In this document: positions 1-8,432 of the stretch, piece after piece | How positions within the stretch are numbered: the stretch's first letter is position 1 | Layout: each line of letters begins with the position of its first letter | NCBI GenBank assembly: GCA_900471515.1 | Contig: UCFC01000045.1 | Location: 59,361 to 123,360 of the forward strand | Length of the DNA: 64,000 nt | From: Hyphomicrobiales bacterium | GTDB lineage: Bacteria; Pseudomonadota; Alphaproteobacteria; Rhizobiales; Rhizobiaceae | Direction of reading: 5' to 3' | Position numbers and translations under genes: made by a program | The notes under the pieces: model-generated | Seen by the model: only the letters and a program-made list of their open reading frames with translations | Databases searched by the model: none | What the model was told of the DNA's origin: nothing

Positions 1-160
1 CGAACACCTTCAGCACATGTTTGTTGATCGGCCGCATCGCCTCGATACGGCGCTGTTCTTCCCGCCGGCGCGCCTCGTGGCGCTCGCGGTCTGCGCGCAG
101 CTGCGCGGCAAAGGCCATGGCCTTGTCTGCTGCTCCTGAATAACTCGGGCTGGCTGCCAT
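1..160 (-). CDS. Truncated small gene behind an SOS promoter (function unknown)
   Basis: The gene runs off the left edge, so only its first 53 codons are visible. The ATG at 158-160 has a GGAGAG ribosome site (reading leftward) about 7 bases upstream; an earlier ATG at 178-180 hits a stop after two codons. The visible product is hydrophilic and rich in Arg, Glu and Ala, with a predicted charged helix around residues 20-45. I do not recognise the family. Its promoter carries a textbook alphaproteobacterial LexA box, so it is probably damage-inducible. The promoter resembles the one at 59167-59200 closely. Confidence 0.6.
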   Translation of the reverse strand, partial: MAASPSYSGAADKAMAFAAQLRADRERHEARRREEQRRIEAMRPINKHVLKVF

Positions 161-194
161 CGAACTCTCCATCAGAACATGAGAACGTTTATTT

Positions 195-228
195 GTTCTT
201 ATTTTGTTCTCATTTTCAGCGAAGTCAA
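195..228 (-). promoter_or_regulatory. SOS promoter: LexA box overlapping the -10 element
   Basis: GTTC-N7-GTTC (195-209, plus-strand reading) is the direct-repeat LexA box known from Rhizobium, Sinorhizobium and Agrobacterium. On the minus strand a -35 TTGACT (223-228) lies 17 bases from a -10 AAAATA (200-205), which falls inside the box. Bound LexA would block transcription of the truncated gene ending upstream at 160. The same arrangement recurs at 59167-59200. The match is exact; regulation is inferred. Confidence 0.75.
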
Positions 229-327
229 GAGCGGTCGTTTCAGGGCAATGCACATTGGGAGATCCGGCGCGAAAAGAACGCTGCCGCCGGCGAAGTGAGG
301 AAGCGCCAAGTCTCTGGCGCGATAAAA

Positions 328-405
328 CTATTCTTTCGTCTGCAGCCAGATCATGGCGAAAGACATGAGGCCGCACAGCGTGGCGATCAGAAGCAGCTTG
401 TCCAT
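328..405 (-). CDS. 25-residue single-span membrane peptide
   Basis: A very strong AGGAGG ribosome site (412-417, minus strand) precedes the ATG at 403-405 by about six bases. The product, MDKLLLIATLCGLMSFAMIW plus LQTKE, is one hydrophobic helix with a short charged tail, the usual form of a bacterial micro-membrane protein. It ends in TAG. There is no recognisable family and no partner gene. The ribosome site is one arm of a perfect 11-base inverted repeat (408-447), so translation may be controlled by the leader fold. The call rests on start signals and composition only. Confidence 0.6.
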   Translation of the reverse strand: MDKLLLIATLCGLMSFAMIWLQTKE

Positions 406-407
406 CG

Positions 408-447
408 AAATCCTCCTGTTTGCGGCAGAAACGCGGCAGGAGGATTT
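408..447 (-). promoter_or_regulatory. Leader hairpin sequestering the ribosome site of the 25-aa peptide
   Basis: AAATCCTCCTG (408-418) and CAGGAGGATTT (437-447) are perfect 11-base inverted arms separated by 18 bases. Read on the minus strand, the first arm to be transcribed is an anti-Shine-Dalgarno sequence and the second contains the AGGAGG used by the micro-gene at 328-405. The fold would hide the ribosome site, suggesting conditional translation. The structure is seen; the regulation is inferred. Confidence 0.5.
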
Positions 448-484
448 TGGTTCGGTTCCGGCATCGTCCGGGCGGCCGTTTCTT

Positions 485-688
485 CTATGCCGGCCGGATC
501 ACCGTCATGATGACGATATTGCCGGCCTCGTCGCGGGCGCTGTCCGTCGTGGCGATCACCTTGCCGTCGAATTCCGCCTCGGCCTCGGCGAAGGCATCCT
601 TCACCAGCCGCAGCGTTTCCAGATAGGCGCTGTTGTCGCGCCGGGGCATTGCCAGCAACGCCTTGATGCCTGCGCCGTCCTCGGCCAT
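485..688 (-). CDS. Small conserved-looking hypothetical protein (67 aa)
   Basis: The ATG at 686-688 follows a GAAGGAGT ribosome site at about 11 bases; the stop is TAG. The product is soluble and mixed in composition: a helix around residues 20-40 (LETLRLVKDAFAEAEAEF), then a likely beta hairpin ending in NIVIMTVIRPA. Codon usage resembles that of the neighbouring genes. I do not recognise the family. No strong promoter can be read in the 260 bases upstream, and it may form a loose unit with the micro-gene at 328-405. Confidence 0.6.
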   Translation of the reverse strand: MAEDGAGIKALLAMPRRDNSAYLETLRLVKDAFAEAEAEFDGKVIATTDSARDEAGNIVIMTVIRPA

Positions 689-863
689 GAAGCGGATACT
701 CCTTCGCGCCCGGCCGGAAAATACCGGGATCGTCCGCCGCTGCCATCGGGCAAAAGCGCCCGCCGGTCAAGGGCGCGAGATCGCCCCGGCAGGCAGGAGC
801 CGCCGCCCGCGCGAGCCCGTCTCGCTTTCTCGCCGGGCCTCATGTATAAGCCCTCGTCCCGCC

Positions 864-899
864 GGGCCTTGCAGGATCGGGCCTTGCAGGATCGGGCCT
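864..899. repeat. 15-bp tandem repeat, 2.4 copies
   Basis: GGGCCTTGCAGGATC occurs at 864-878 and 879-893 and is followed by a partial third copy (894-899). It lies in the dusA leader. The stretch 689-947 holds no other gene or signal that I can support. Confidence 0.7.
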
Positions 900-947
900 C
901 GGCCACGACATGAGACGACGGGACCGGACGAAAGAAGATTTGAGATC

Positions 948-1985
948 ATGACCACGGCAAAGACGGCAGCGACAGAGGCAAACCAGCGCTATTTCAAGGC
1001 GCCGGTCTTTGCGGTCGCGCCGATGATCGACTGGACCGATACCCATTGCCGCTATTTCCACCGCCAGATCAGCCGCAACGCCGTGCTCTATACGGAAATG
1101 GTCGTCGCCGACGCCATCATCCACGGCCCGCGCCAGCGCCTGCTCTCCTTTAACGGCGAGGAACACCCCGTCGCCCTGCAGCTCGGCGGTTCCGATCCGG
1201 CCAAGCTTGCCGAGGCCGTGCGCATTGCGCAACCCTACGGTTACGACGAGATCAACCTCAATGTCGGCTGCCCCTCCGATCGCGTCCAGTCGGGCACCTT
1301 CGGCGCCTGCCTGATGCTGACCCCGGACACGGTGGCGGACTGCGTGGCCGCCATGAAGAAGGTCGCCACCGTTCCCGTCACCGTCAAATGCCGCATCGGC
1401 GTCGACGAGCAGGACCCGGAAACGGCCCTGCCCGCGCTGATGGCCCGCGTGCTCGATGCCGGCGCCGACGCGCTCTGGATCCATGCCCGCAAGGCCTGGC
1501 TGAAGGGCCTCAGCCCCAAGGAAAACCGCGAGATCCCGCCGCTCGATTACGAGATCGTCTACCGCATGAAGGCGCGTTTCCCCGATGTCTTCATCGGCAT
1601 CAACGGCGGCGTGCAGACGCTGAACGAGGCAGAGGCCCACCTCGCCCATGTCGATGGCGTCATGCTCGGCCGCGCCGCCTATCAGAATGCGGCGATCCTG
1701 GCCGAGGTCGATCACCGCTTCTACGGCGCCCCGGCATCCGATCCGGACTGGAACGGGCTGCGCGACCGCATGATGGCCTATGCCGCCGGCCATATCGCCG
1801 CCGGCGGCCGCCTGCAGCGTATTGCCCGCCACATGGTCGGCCTCTTCACCGGCCTGCCGGGCGCGCGCCGCTACCGCCAGATCCTCTCCACCGACGCCGC
1901 AAAGCCGAATGCCGGCCCGGACGTGATCGCCGCAGCCTTCGCCGCCGTCGATTTCTCCGGCGCCGCGCAGGCCGTCAGCGCCTGA
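948..1985 (+). CDS. dusA: tRNA-dihydrouridine(20/20a) synthase DusA
   Basis: DusA is a flavin-dependent enzyme that reduces uridine in the D-loop of tRNA, using NADPH. The 345-aa product shows the family signatures in order: APMIDWTDTHCRYF near residue 24, an active-site loop NVGCPSDRVQSGTFGACLM with the catalytic Cys at about 108, VKCRIGVD, IHARKAWLKGLSPKENREIP (a DusA-type insert) and NGGV. The last two mark DusA rather than DusB or DusC. The start chosen is the ATG at 948, just upstream of the first beta strand; the frame stays open far upstream but that part has no family similarity. It appears to be a single-gene unit. Confidence 0.93.
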   Translation: MTTAKTAATEANQRYFKAPVFAVAPMIDWTDTHCRYFHRQISRNAVLYTEMVVADAIIHGPRQRLLSFNGEEHPVALQLGGSDPAKLAEAVRIAQPYGYDEINLNVGCPSDRVQSGTFGACLMLTPDTVADCVAAMKKVATVPVTVKCRIGVDEQDPETALPALMARVLDAGADALWIHARKAWLKGLSPKENREIPPLDYEIVYRMKARFPDVFIGINGGVQTLNEAEAHLAHVDGVMLGRAAYQNAAILAEVDHRFYGAPASDPDWNGLRDRMMAYAAGHIAAGGRLQRIARHMVGLFTGLPGARRYRQILSTDAAKPNAGPDVIAAAFAAVDFSGAAQAVSA

Positions 1986-2040
1986 GCGATCCTTGCCTGC
2001 GCGGCCAAATCCAGCAGCATGTCGGGCCGGCTGCCGGCGC

Positions 2041-2271
2041 TCAGTCGCCGGGGTGCTTGAATTGCTCCAGCCTCATGTGGCGGGCGAGCGCATCGGCCAG
2101 AAGCGCGGGCTGCCGTTCCCCGGCCATGATCAGGCGCACGACCTCCGTCATGGCGGCGCGTCCGTGCAAGCTGTCGATCGAGGTCTTGTGCGTGGAACAC
2201 CAGTCGCGCACGGCGGTCGTGGCGATATCGATTTCGTCGTCTTGTAACGAAAGCAGGTTGATGAGGGACAT
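2041..2271 (-). CDS. Small hypothetical protein (76 aa)
   Basis: The ATG at 2269-2271 is preceded by a good GGGAGGAACC ribosome site; a longer frame to 2328 lacks one. The product MSLINLLSLQ...FKHPGD is soluble and probably all-helical, with a single Cys-Ser-Thr-His stretch near residue 25. I do not recognise the family. It converges with dusA, leaving 55 bases between the stops. Proteins of this size and composition are common, unassigned genes in rhizobia, but the function is open. Confidence 0.6.
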   Translation of the reverse strand: MSLINLLSLQDDEIDIATTAVRDWCSTHKTSIDSLHGRAAMTEVVRLIMAGERQPALLADALARHMRLEQFKHPGD

Positions 2272-2452
2272 CGTGGTTCCTCCCGTTGCGGCAAGAGCAC
2301 ATATGATCTCCCAAGCGGCCTCCACCATTGTCTTTCGGGACCGATGAGGCTGTAATTAGGGCGATTGCCTCGCAATGAAAGGCCGGGCTGCGGAAAGGGA
2401 GGCGGGAAGCTGCCTTCGCCGGGGCGATGCGCCACATCAGACTGGACTAGAC

Positions 2453-2956
2453 ATGCCGATCAGACACGCCACCCGGAACGATTTCGCCGCGCTGCGCGCC
2501 ATAGAGCTCGCCTCCTTCGAAACGCTGCGCGCCGCAGGCGCCGTCAGCGGCGATCCGGCGGCCAGCACGGATGAAGAGCTGCAACGCTATCTCGACCACG
2601 CGCTCCTCTACGCCGCCTGCGATGCGGCCGGCGCCCCCGTCGGTTATGCCGGCGCCTGCGTCGAAGACGGCGCGCTCCATATCGGCGAGATGGACGTGCA
2701 TCCGCACTGGCAGAAAAAGGGCCTCGGCCGGCGCCTCATGCTGACGCTGCTGGACGAGGGCCGCCGCAGAAAGCTCGCCGAGGCGACGCTGACGACGGAT
2801 CGTTTCGCCCCCTTCAACGCGCCTTTCTATGCGTCGCTCGGCTTCCGCCTCCTCGAAAGGCAGGAATGCGCCCCGCGCCTGCAGGCGATCCTCACGTCCG
2901 AGGCGGACAAGGGCCTCGACCCGGAAAGGCGCGTCGCCATGGCTCTCGCCCTCTGA
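2453..2956 (+). CDS. GNAT-family N-acetyltransferase
   Basis: This 167-aa protein begins MPIRHATRNDFAALRAIE, the usual first strand and helix of the GNAT fold. The acetyl-CoA-binding motif A is seen around residues 75-105 as MDVHPHWQKKGLGRRLMLTL (Q/R-x-x-G-x-G/A). A late APFYASLGF is the conserved C-terminal strand. It would transfer an acetyl group from acetyl-CoA to an amine; the substrate cannot be read from the sequence. The start is the ATG at 2453, with no convincing ribosome site. An upstream in-frame ATG at 2375 would add 26 residues that do not look like the fold. Confidence 0.8.
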   Translation: MPIRHATRNDFAALRAIELASFETLRAAGAVSGDPAASTDEELQRYLDHALLYAACDAAGAPVGYAGACVEDGALHIGEMDVHPHWQKKGLGRRLMLTLLDEGRRRKLAEATLTTDRFAPFNAPFYASLGFRLLERQECAPRLQAILTSEADKGLDPERRVAMALAL

Positions 2957-3127
2957 CGAAGCGGGCCGGGAGAGCGGCAATGGCGGTTCGCCCGCCCGAT
3001 CGTCGCCACGACGAACGCCTGCCGCCCTTCACAACCGGGAGGCGGCGCTCTACTTTCCCTGCCGCGGCCTGAAGCCAGGCTCGCCGGCCGCGCCTGGGGG
3101 CGGCCTTTATGGGGGGAGGCAACCAGC

Positions 3128-3970
3128 ATGAAAGATGTCGTCGCTTTGGTGACAGGCGCAAGCCGCGGTGTCGGCCGCGGCATTGCGCTCGCCCTGCTTG
3201 CCGAGGGCGCCACGGTGCATGTGACCGGCAGGACGCGTTCGGAAGCGCAGGCCGGGCTGGAAGGCGCCAGCCGGGGCTCGCTGGAGGGGCTGGAGCAGGA
3301 GGCCGCAGCACTGCCCGGCCGGCTTGTCGTCCACCCCTGCGACCACAGCGACGATGCCGAGACCGCGCGCGTCGCCGAAGCGGTCAGGGCCGGCAACAGG
3401 CTGGACATCCTGGTCAACAATGCCTGGCCGGGCTATGAAAACATGGTCGAGGACGGCGATTTCACCTGGCCCCGGCCCTTCTGGGAGCAGCCCGTCTGGC
3501 GCTGGGAGGCCATGATGGGCACGGCGCTGCGCGCGGCCTTCCTGACCTCGCGCGCCCTGGCGCCGGTGATGGTTTCGGCAAGGCGCGGCCTGATCGTCAA
3601 CATTTCCTTCTGGGCGGCGCAATTTTACGACGGCAACGCGATCTACGGCATGGCCAAGGCCGCCGCCGACAAGATGGCCGCCGATTTCGCCCATGACCTG
3701 CGCCCGCACGATGTCGCCGCCGTCGCGCTCTATCCCGGCCTCGTGCGCACCGAAGCCGTCATGCAGAATGCCGGCTATTTCGACCTCTCCAATTCCGAAT
3801 CGCCCCGCTTCATCGGCCACGTCATCGCCGGCCTCTGGCGCGATCCGGCGCTGATGTCGAAATCCGGGCAGGTCCTGGTCGCAGCCGAACTCGCCCGCCA
3901 GTATGACATTGCCGATGTCAACGGCTACCGGCCCGTTCCCCTCACCGCGGCGGATTTCGCCAAGGGCTGA
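3128..3970 (+). CDS. SDR-family oxidoreductase, DHRS1-like
   Basis: This 280-aa classical short-chain dehydrogenase has the dinucleotide motif TGASRGVGRG (residues 9-18), a variant NNAW in place of NNAG (97-100), and the catalytic S160, Y173 and K177 (YGMAK). The NNAW motif, the long insert after it and the LYPGLVRTE loop resemble the DHRS1 subgroup. It should be an NAD(P)-dependent reductase of unknown substrate, in the cytoplasm. GGGGGGAGG lies just before the ATG. It ends 27 bases from the convergent membrane-protein gene at 3998. Confidence 0.85.
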   Translation: MKDVVALVTGASRGVGRGIALALLAEGATVHVTGRTRSEAQAGLEGASRGSLEGLEQEAAALPGRLVVHPCDHSDDAETARVAEAVRAGNRLDILVNNAWPGYENMVEDGDFTWPRPFWEQPVWRWEAMMGTALRAAFLTSRALAPVMVSARRGLIVNISFWAAQFYDGNAIYGMAKAAADKMAADFAHDLRPHDVAAVALYPGLVRTEAVMQNAGYFDLSNSESPRFIGHVIAGLWRDPALMSKSGQVLVAAELARQYDIADVNGYRPVPLTAADFAKG

Positions 3971-3997
3971 CCGCACATGCGGCAGCGTCCCGCCCCC

Positions 3998-4537
3998 TCA
4001 CGCCGCCACGAGCAGCAGCACATAAGCCACGACCGTCACCATCAGCCCGCGAAAGGCGATCGTCACGAAGCGGTATTTGCTGCGCGCGATAAGCGAGAGA
4101 ATATCGGCATTCTCCACATATTGGTCGAAGAGATAGCGCTCGTCGCGGCGAACGGCCGCCTCGAAAAACGTCTCGCGATGCTTCGGCCACGCGCCCCAGA
4201 ACATGGATGTGGACCGGTCGAGCCGGCGCGGCAGCACCACGAGAATGGCCGAAAGAATCGAAAACACCGAGGCTGCCGCCAGCAGCCCGGAAAAGAGAAT
4301 GGCCTGCGGCGTGCCCTGCGCGTAGCGCGCGAAGGTGAAGACCGCCCTCACCTCGCTGGAGCTGACAAGAAAGGCGAGCATGAAGGTAAAGATATAGGCG
4401 GCCTTCTGGTCCGATATCTTGATCTGGTCGTAGAATACGTCGTTGATTTTCTTGATATGGTCGAAATACTCCGCCCCGATGTCCTCGCTCGATGGAGAAG
4501 CGGAAGGCAGTTCCGCATAACTTTCGAATTCACTCAC
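3998..4537 (-). CDS. DUF5706-like (Pycsar effector family) membrane protein
   Basis: The 179-aa product has an N-terminal helical segment with the family-like pattern YFDHIKKINDVFYDQIKISD followed by QKAAYIF entering the first membrane span (about 45-62). A second span lies at about 79-103, a cytoplasmic block FWGAWPKHRETFF follows, and a third span is at about 158-178 after SKYRF. This layout matches the DUF5706/PycTM family, whose Pycsar members are membrane effectors gated by cyclic nucleotides. The start is GTG at 4535-4537 after an AGGGGG ribosome site. It is divergent, across 131 bases, from a FecR-barrel/CHASE2-cyclase operon, a plausible source of its ligand. Family assignment is by eye; an anti-phage role is not shown. 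Confidence 0.65.
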   Translation of the reverse strand: MSEFESYAELPSASPSSEDIGAEYFDHIKKINDVFYDQIKISDQKAAYIFTFMLAFLVSSSEVRAVFTFARYAQGTPQAILFSGLLAAASVFSILSAILVVLPRRLDRSTSMFWGAWPKHRETFFEAAVRRDERYLFDQYVENADILSLIARSKYRFVTIAFRGLMVTVVAYVLLLVAA

Positions 4538-4668
4538 TAAAATACCCCCTGCTGAAATAGTGTTTCCCCAATATTACACTTGGGCCTTAAAGCAAGAACA
4601 CGTGTGCATCCAGCTTGACTTTTACACTGCGCTTGGCCAAAGGGGAAAAAGATGCGGGGGTGTCTGGA

Positions 4669-7600
4669 ATGTCGGGGCTTAAATCTTATCTGTGCGCGAG
4701 TACATCTCTTGCGCTCACATCTTTTATACTTGCACTACCGGTTGCAGCCGAGCCTGTTCAGCGCCCGACCCCGGTTGCAGGTTCCGTCATTGCCCGCAAG
4801 ACTGGCGAGGAAGTGCGTTTCGTCGATGTCAGCAACTGGCGCGTCGTCGATCTCAACCAGGACCTGCTGGATGGCGACGTGCTGCGCACCAACGCCACCG
4901 GCCAGCTCGCCATCCTCTTTTCCGACCACACGCAGATCCGCCTCGGCCGCAACTCCGCCCTGCAGGTCAAGAAGATGTCCGCGACCGGCGACACGGTCCT
5001 CAACCTGCAGTCCGGCACGATCTGGGCGCGCGCCCAGCGCGGCGGCCAGGGCCTGACGGTCGAAACGCCCGCCGCCGCAGCCGCCATCCGCGGCACGGAC
5101 TGGACGATGACGGTCGACGGCGCCAAGACCTCGATGATCGTGCTGGAAGGCCGCGTCTCGCTCTCCAACGCGCAGGGCAGCGTCGATGTCAACCAGGGCG
5201 AAGGGGCCGTGGCCACCATCGGCCAGGCGCCGCACAAGCTCATCAGCGTCAACCCTGACGACCGCGAGCAGATGCTCTTCTATCTGGACCTGCGTGACGG
5301 CTTGAGTGTGCCGACTTCGCCGTTGCGGGCCGATCGCATGGCAGCGGAGCGCCGCCGCCTGCTGGCTCTGCCTCCGGAGCGCCGCACAACGGAAGATTGG
5401 CTGGCGCTTGCCGAAGTGCAGAGCGCCTTCGACGGCCGCCAGGCTGCAGCTGCAACGTTGCAGAATATTCGCGGCCGCAAACTGACAACAGCCCAGCAGG
5501 CCCGCGTCGATCTGCTCGACGCCACCATCGCCGGCTCCGAAAAGCGCTACGGCGACGCCGCCAGGCTCTTCCAGAAAGCGCTGCCGCATCTCGACCCCAC
5601 GCGCCGCAACATGGCCCAATATGGCGGCTATTTCGCCCGCTCGCTCGCCGACCCCTCCCATGTCGAATCGCCACCGGCCACCACAACCGGCCCTTATGGC
5701 GCGCTCATGCAGGCCTATACGGCAGGCTTTCTGCAAAACCCGCGCGCAGCGATCGACGTCCTCCGGAATGCGGAACGGCGCTACCCTGATGATCCGACCC
5801 TGCCGGCTGTCCGCGCCTCCTTCTCGCAGCTCATCGATGACCGCGAGCAGATGAAGGAAGCGATAGAACGCTCGCTGGCGCTCGACCCGGATCATCCGAT
5901 GGCGCTCTCAGCCCGCGCCGAATACAAGGCAGCCTATGAAAGTGATATCAACGGCGCACTTGCGGACCTGAACCGCACCATCGAGCTTGCCCCCGGCGCA
6001 TCGAGCGCGCTGAATTGGATCGGCATTCTGCAGAGCTCGCGTGATGCCAACGGCGAGGCGGAAGAGGCCTTCCTCAAGGCAATCGCGCTCGATCCGCAAG
6101 ATCCGGTAGCGCATGCCAACCTCGCCATCCTCTATCTCGATCAGGCGCGCATGAAGGAAGCCAAGCGCGAGATCGATGCGGCCCTCGCCCTCGAACCAGA
6201 CTTCAATATCGCACTGCTCGCCCGCGGCCGCTACTATCTGCAGACCGGCGAGCGCGACAAGGCGCTGGAAGACCTGCTTGCCGCCAGCACGGCCAATCCG
6301 GCCTATGTGGGATCGCAGGTGATGCTTGCGGCCGCTCACTACGAGAAAGGCGATCGCATAGCTTCAGAACAGGCGCTCGATAATGCTGATCGGCTCGACA
6401 AAAACTCCCCCGAAATCTCTGCCTTCCGCACTGCGGTCGCGATCGACGATTACGATGCCGATGGCGCCATCGCCAACGCGCAGGAATTCCTGCGCCGCTC
6501 GCGCGCCCGCGGAGGCGATTACAGCGGACTCGGCGCCAATGCGAGCGCCGGCTCGACGCTGAACAACGCCTTCCGCCTGCAGGGGCTGGATGCCTGGGGC
6601 CGCTACTACGGCGATGCCGTCTTCGATCCGTTCAGAGGCAGCAGCTATATCGACCAGTCGATCAAAGGCAGTATCTTCCCCTTCGTCAACGCGACGACCT
6701 TTAGCGATGACAACGTCATCCAGAACCGGGGCAATGCGTCGAGCTACTCGTCCTTCATCCAGGGCCTGTTGCTCTCGCCGCACATGCTGTCCGGTCGTTC
6801 GCGCGCTGCGACGCTGTTCGACGTGCCCTTCATCGAAGGCTCGCTCGGCGGCGGCATCAACAGCGTCGACGGCCATACGCGCCGTACCGGCGAGGCCGAA
6901 ATCCAGGGCTATTCGAATTCCACGATTCCAATCAGCTTCTACGGCAACCTCACCTGGGAGGAACTGGCGCTCGACGGCGACTTCAGCGACTTCGGCGGAT
7001 TCGGGCTGGACAAAAAACTCCTCACAGGCAATGCCTACCTGACGGCCACGCTGACGCCGGATGACCGTATCGTCAGCTTCATCAATCACGGCAAGAGCTA
7101 CGGGCCGCTCAACGGTCTGACGAAGAGCACGGCATTCACCGACCGCCTGAATGAAGAATTCTTTCTGCCGCTCGGCCTTGTAATACCGACGTTGAATCTA
7201 CCCCTCTACCAGACCAGATATGATGAGGGTGAGACGACGATTGGCGGCATCGGCTGGAGCCACACTTTCGGGTATCGGAACGTGCTCAATACCGCGCTCC
7301 TCTATTCCGAGGGTAAGGCGAAAAGCCTCTTCGATTATACGTTTGACATCGCACCTGCGGGTTCGACTCCAGATCTTGTCCCGTTCATGGAAATGAGCGT
7401 GGAGAGTGCTTACAAGACCTATATCGCCGCTGTCAGCCATAGCATCGGCGACGACACGCTGACCTGGCGATACGGTATCGAAGGCGGATGGATCGACAGC
7501 AGCGGCAAGTCAATAACTCATTTCGATCCCCTCGTGCCGGGCCTCGTGCTCGTGGACGAGGAGACGATTGGTCCGGACGACGAGAGCAGCCGCGTCAACA

Positions 7601-8430
7601 TCGGCCGAGCCTATATCGACCTCCTTCATGAGATCACGCCTGACCTGAAGGGCGAGTATGCGTTGTTCGCCACACGACTGGAAGGCGACGGTACCGATGT
7701 CAGCCGGCTTGAACCGCGTTTCGGCCTCGCCTGGGAACCCGCGCAAGGCCAATGGCTGCGCGCCGCTTTCATGCGAGGAGGCCTCGACACGGGCGTACCG
7801 TCACTGGCGCCGGTCGGCATTCTTGGCCTGCAGGCGAACCAGTTCTCGGTCGGTGCAGAAGGCTACGCCGATACGGTTGCCCTGCAATGGGACGCCGAAT
7901 GGACGGAGCGTCTGTTTACGTCGGTTGAATACCAGCATCAGGAATTGCATGATTTCTCGATCGGTCTGCCGATCACCGGCCTCGGAAGAATCGACAGCCT
8001 GACCTACGAGCGAGGCAGCATCGACCGCGCCGCCGTCACCACCAACGTCGCGCTCGGCAACGGCCTCGGCCTCTCGGCCACATACGCCTATATGGATTCC
8101 GAGAATAAGGACCCGGCAGCCTTCGATTATCATGGCGACCTGCCTTTCATTCCGCAAAACTCCGGCCAGATCGCACTGACCTGGGTGAACGAAGCGAAGG
8201 TCAAGACCACCATCGCCGCAAACTATATCGGCGAGCGCGTCGGCGACCTGGCCGGCACGAAACTCGACGATTACTGGAGCCTGGACGCCCATCTCATCTG
8301 GGAACCTTTCGACAAGCGCATCGCCCTCGAAGCCGCCGCCTACAATCTGCTCGACGAAGATTTCGAAGTTCTGACCGGCACCCCCGGCTGGGGCCGCGCC
8401 TTCAAGGGCAGCCTGAAGATCCGTTTCTGA
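4669..8430 (+). CDS. FecR-TPR protein with a C-terminal outer-membrane beta-barrel
   Basis: The 1253-aa product starts at the ATG at 4669, which opens a clear signal peptide (LALTSFILALPVAAEP, cut near residue 27); an in-frame TTG at 4615 adds nothing useful. Residues of about 60-170 form a FecR domain (GDVLRTNATGQLAILFSDHT, then AAAIRGTDWTM). About 250-600 are TPR-like helical repeats (for example AIALDPQDPVAHANLAILYL). About 640-1253 alternate aromatic and hydrophobic strands and end in LKIRF, the terminal Phe typical of outer-membrane barrels. It probably sits in the outer membrane with FecR and TPRs in the periplasm. The CHASE2 cyclase follows after two bases, so the pair should form one sensory pathway. 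Confidence 0.8.
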   Translation: MSGLKSYLCASTSLALTSFILALPVAAEPVQRPTPVAGSVIARKTGEEVRFVDVSNWRVVDLNQDLLDGDVLRTNATGQLAILFSDHTQIRLGRNSALQVKKMSATGDTVLNLQSGTIWARAQRGGQGLTVETPAAAAAIRGTDWTMTVDGAKTSMIVLEGRVSLSNAQGSVDVNQGEGAVATIGQAPHKLISVNPDDREQMLFYLDLRDGLSVPTSPLRADRMAAERRRLLALPPERRTTEDWLALAEVQSAFDGRQAAAATLQNIRGRKLTTAQQARVDLLDATIAGSEKRYGDAARLFQKALPHLDPTRRNMAQYGGYFARSLADPSHVESPPATTTGPYGALMQAYTAGFLQNPRAAIDVLRNAERRYPDDPTLPAVRASFSQLIDDREQMKEAIERSLALDPDHPMALSARAEYKAAYESDINGALADLNRTIELAPGASSALNWIGILQSSRDANGEAEEAFLKAIALDPQDPVAHANLAILYLDQARMKEAKREIDAALALEPDFNIALLARGRYYLQTGERDKALEDLLAASTANPAYVGSQVMLAAAHYEKGDRIASEQALDNADRLDKNSPEISAFRTAVAIDDYDADGAIANAQEFLRRSRARGGDYSGLGANASAGSTLNNAFRLQGLDAWGRYYGDAVFDPFRGSSYIDQSIKGSIFPFVNATTFSDDNVIQNRGNASSYSSFIQGLLLSPHMLSGRSRAATLFDVPFIEGSLGGGINSVDGHTRRTGEAEIQGYSNSTIPISFYGNLTWEELALDGDFSDFGGFGLDKKLLTGNAYLTATLTPDDRIVSFINHGKSYGPLNGLTKSTAFTDRLNEEFFLPLGLVIPTLNLPLYQTRYDEGETTIGGIGWSHTFGYRNVLNTALLYSEGKAKSLFDYTFDIAPAGSTPDLVPFMEMSVESAYKTYIAAVSHSIGDDTLTWRYGIEGGWIDSSGKSITHFDPLVPGLVLVDEETIGPDDESSRVNIGRAYIDLLHEITPDLKGEYALFATRLEGDGTDVSRLEPRFGLAWEPAQGQWLRAAFMRGGLDTGVPSLAPVGILGLQANQFSVGAEGYADTVALQWDAEWTERLFTSVEYQHQELHDFSIGLPITGLGRIDSLTYERGSIDRAAVTTNVALGNGLGLSATYAYMDSENKDPAAFDYHGDLPFIPQNSGQIALTWVNEAKVKTTIAANYIGERVGDLAGTKLDDYWSLDAHLIWEPFDKRIALEAAAYNLLDEDFEVLTGTPGWGRAFKGSLKIRF

Positions 8431-8432
8431 CG

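Noticed and set aside
193..510. A 105-codon plus-strand frame starting inside the SOS promoter
   Set aside because: It crosses the better-supported minus-strand micro-gene, has no ribosome site and no family-like sequence.
840..1832. A 330-codon minus-strand frame over dusA
   Set aside because: It is a shadow of dusA with no motif and an Ala/Gly/Asp-rich composition produced by the reverse complement of GC-biased codons.
4735..5895. A 386-codon minus-strand frame inside the FecR-TPR gene
   Set aside because: No start signal or family pattern; the plus-strand frame has a signal peptide, FecR motif and TPRs.
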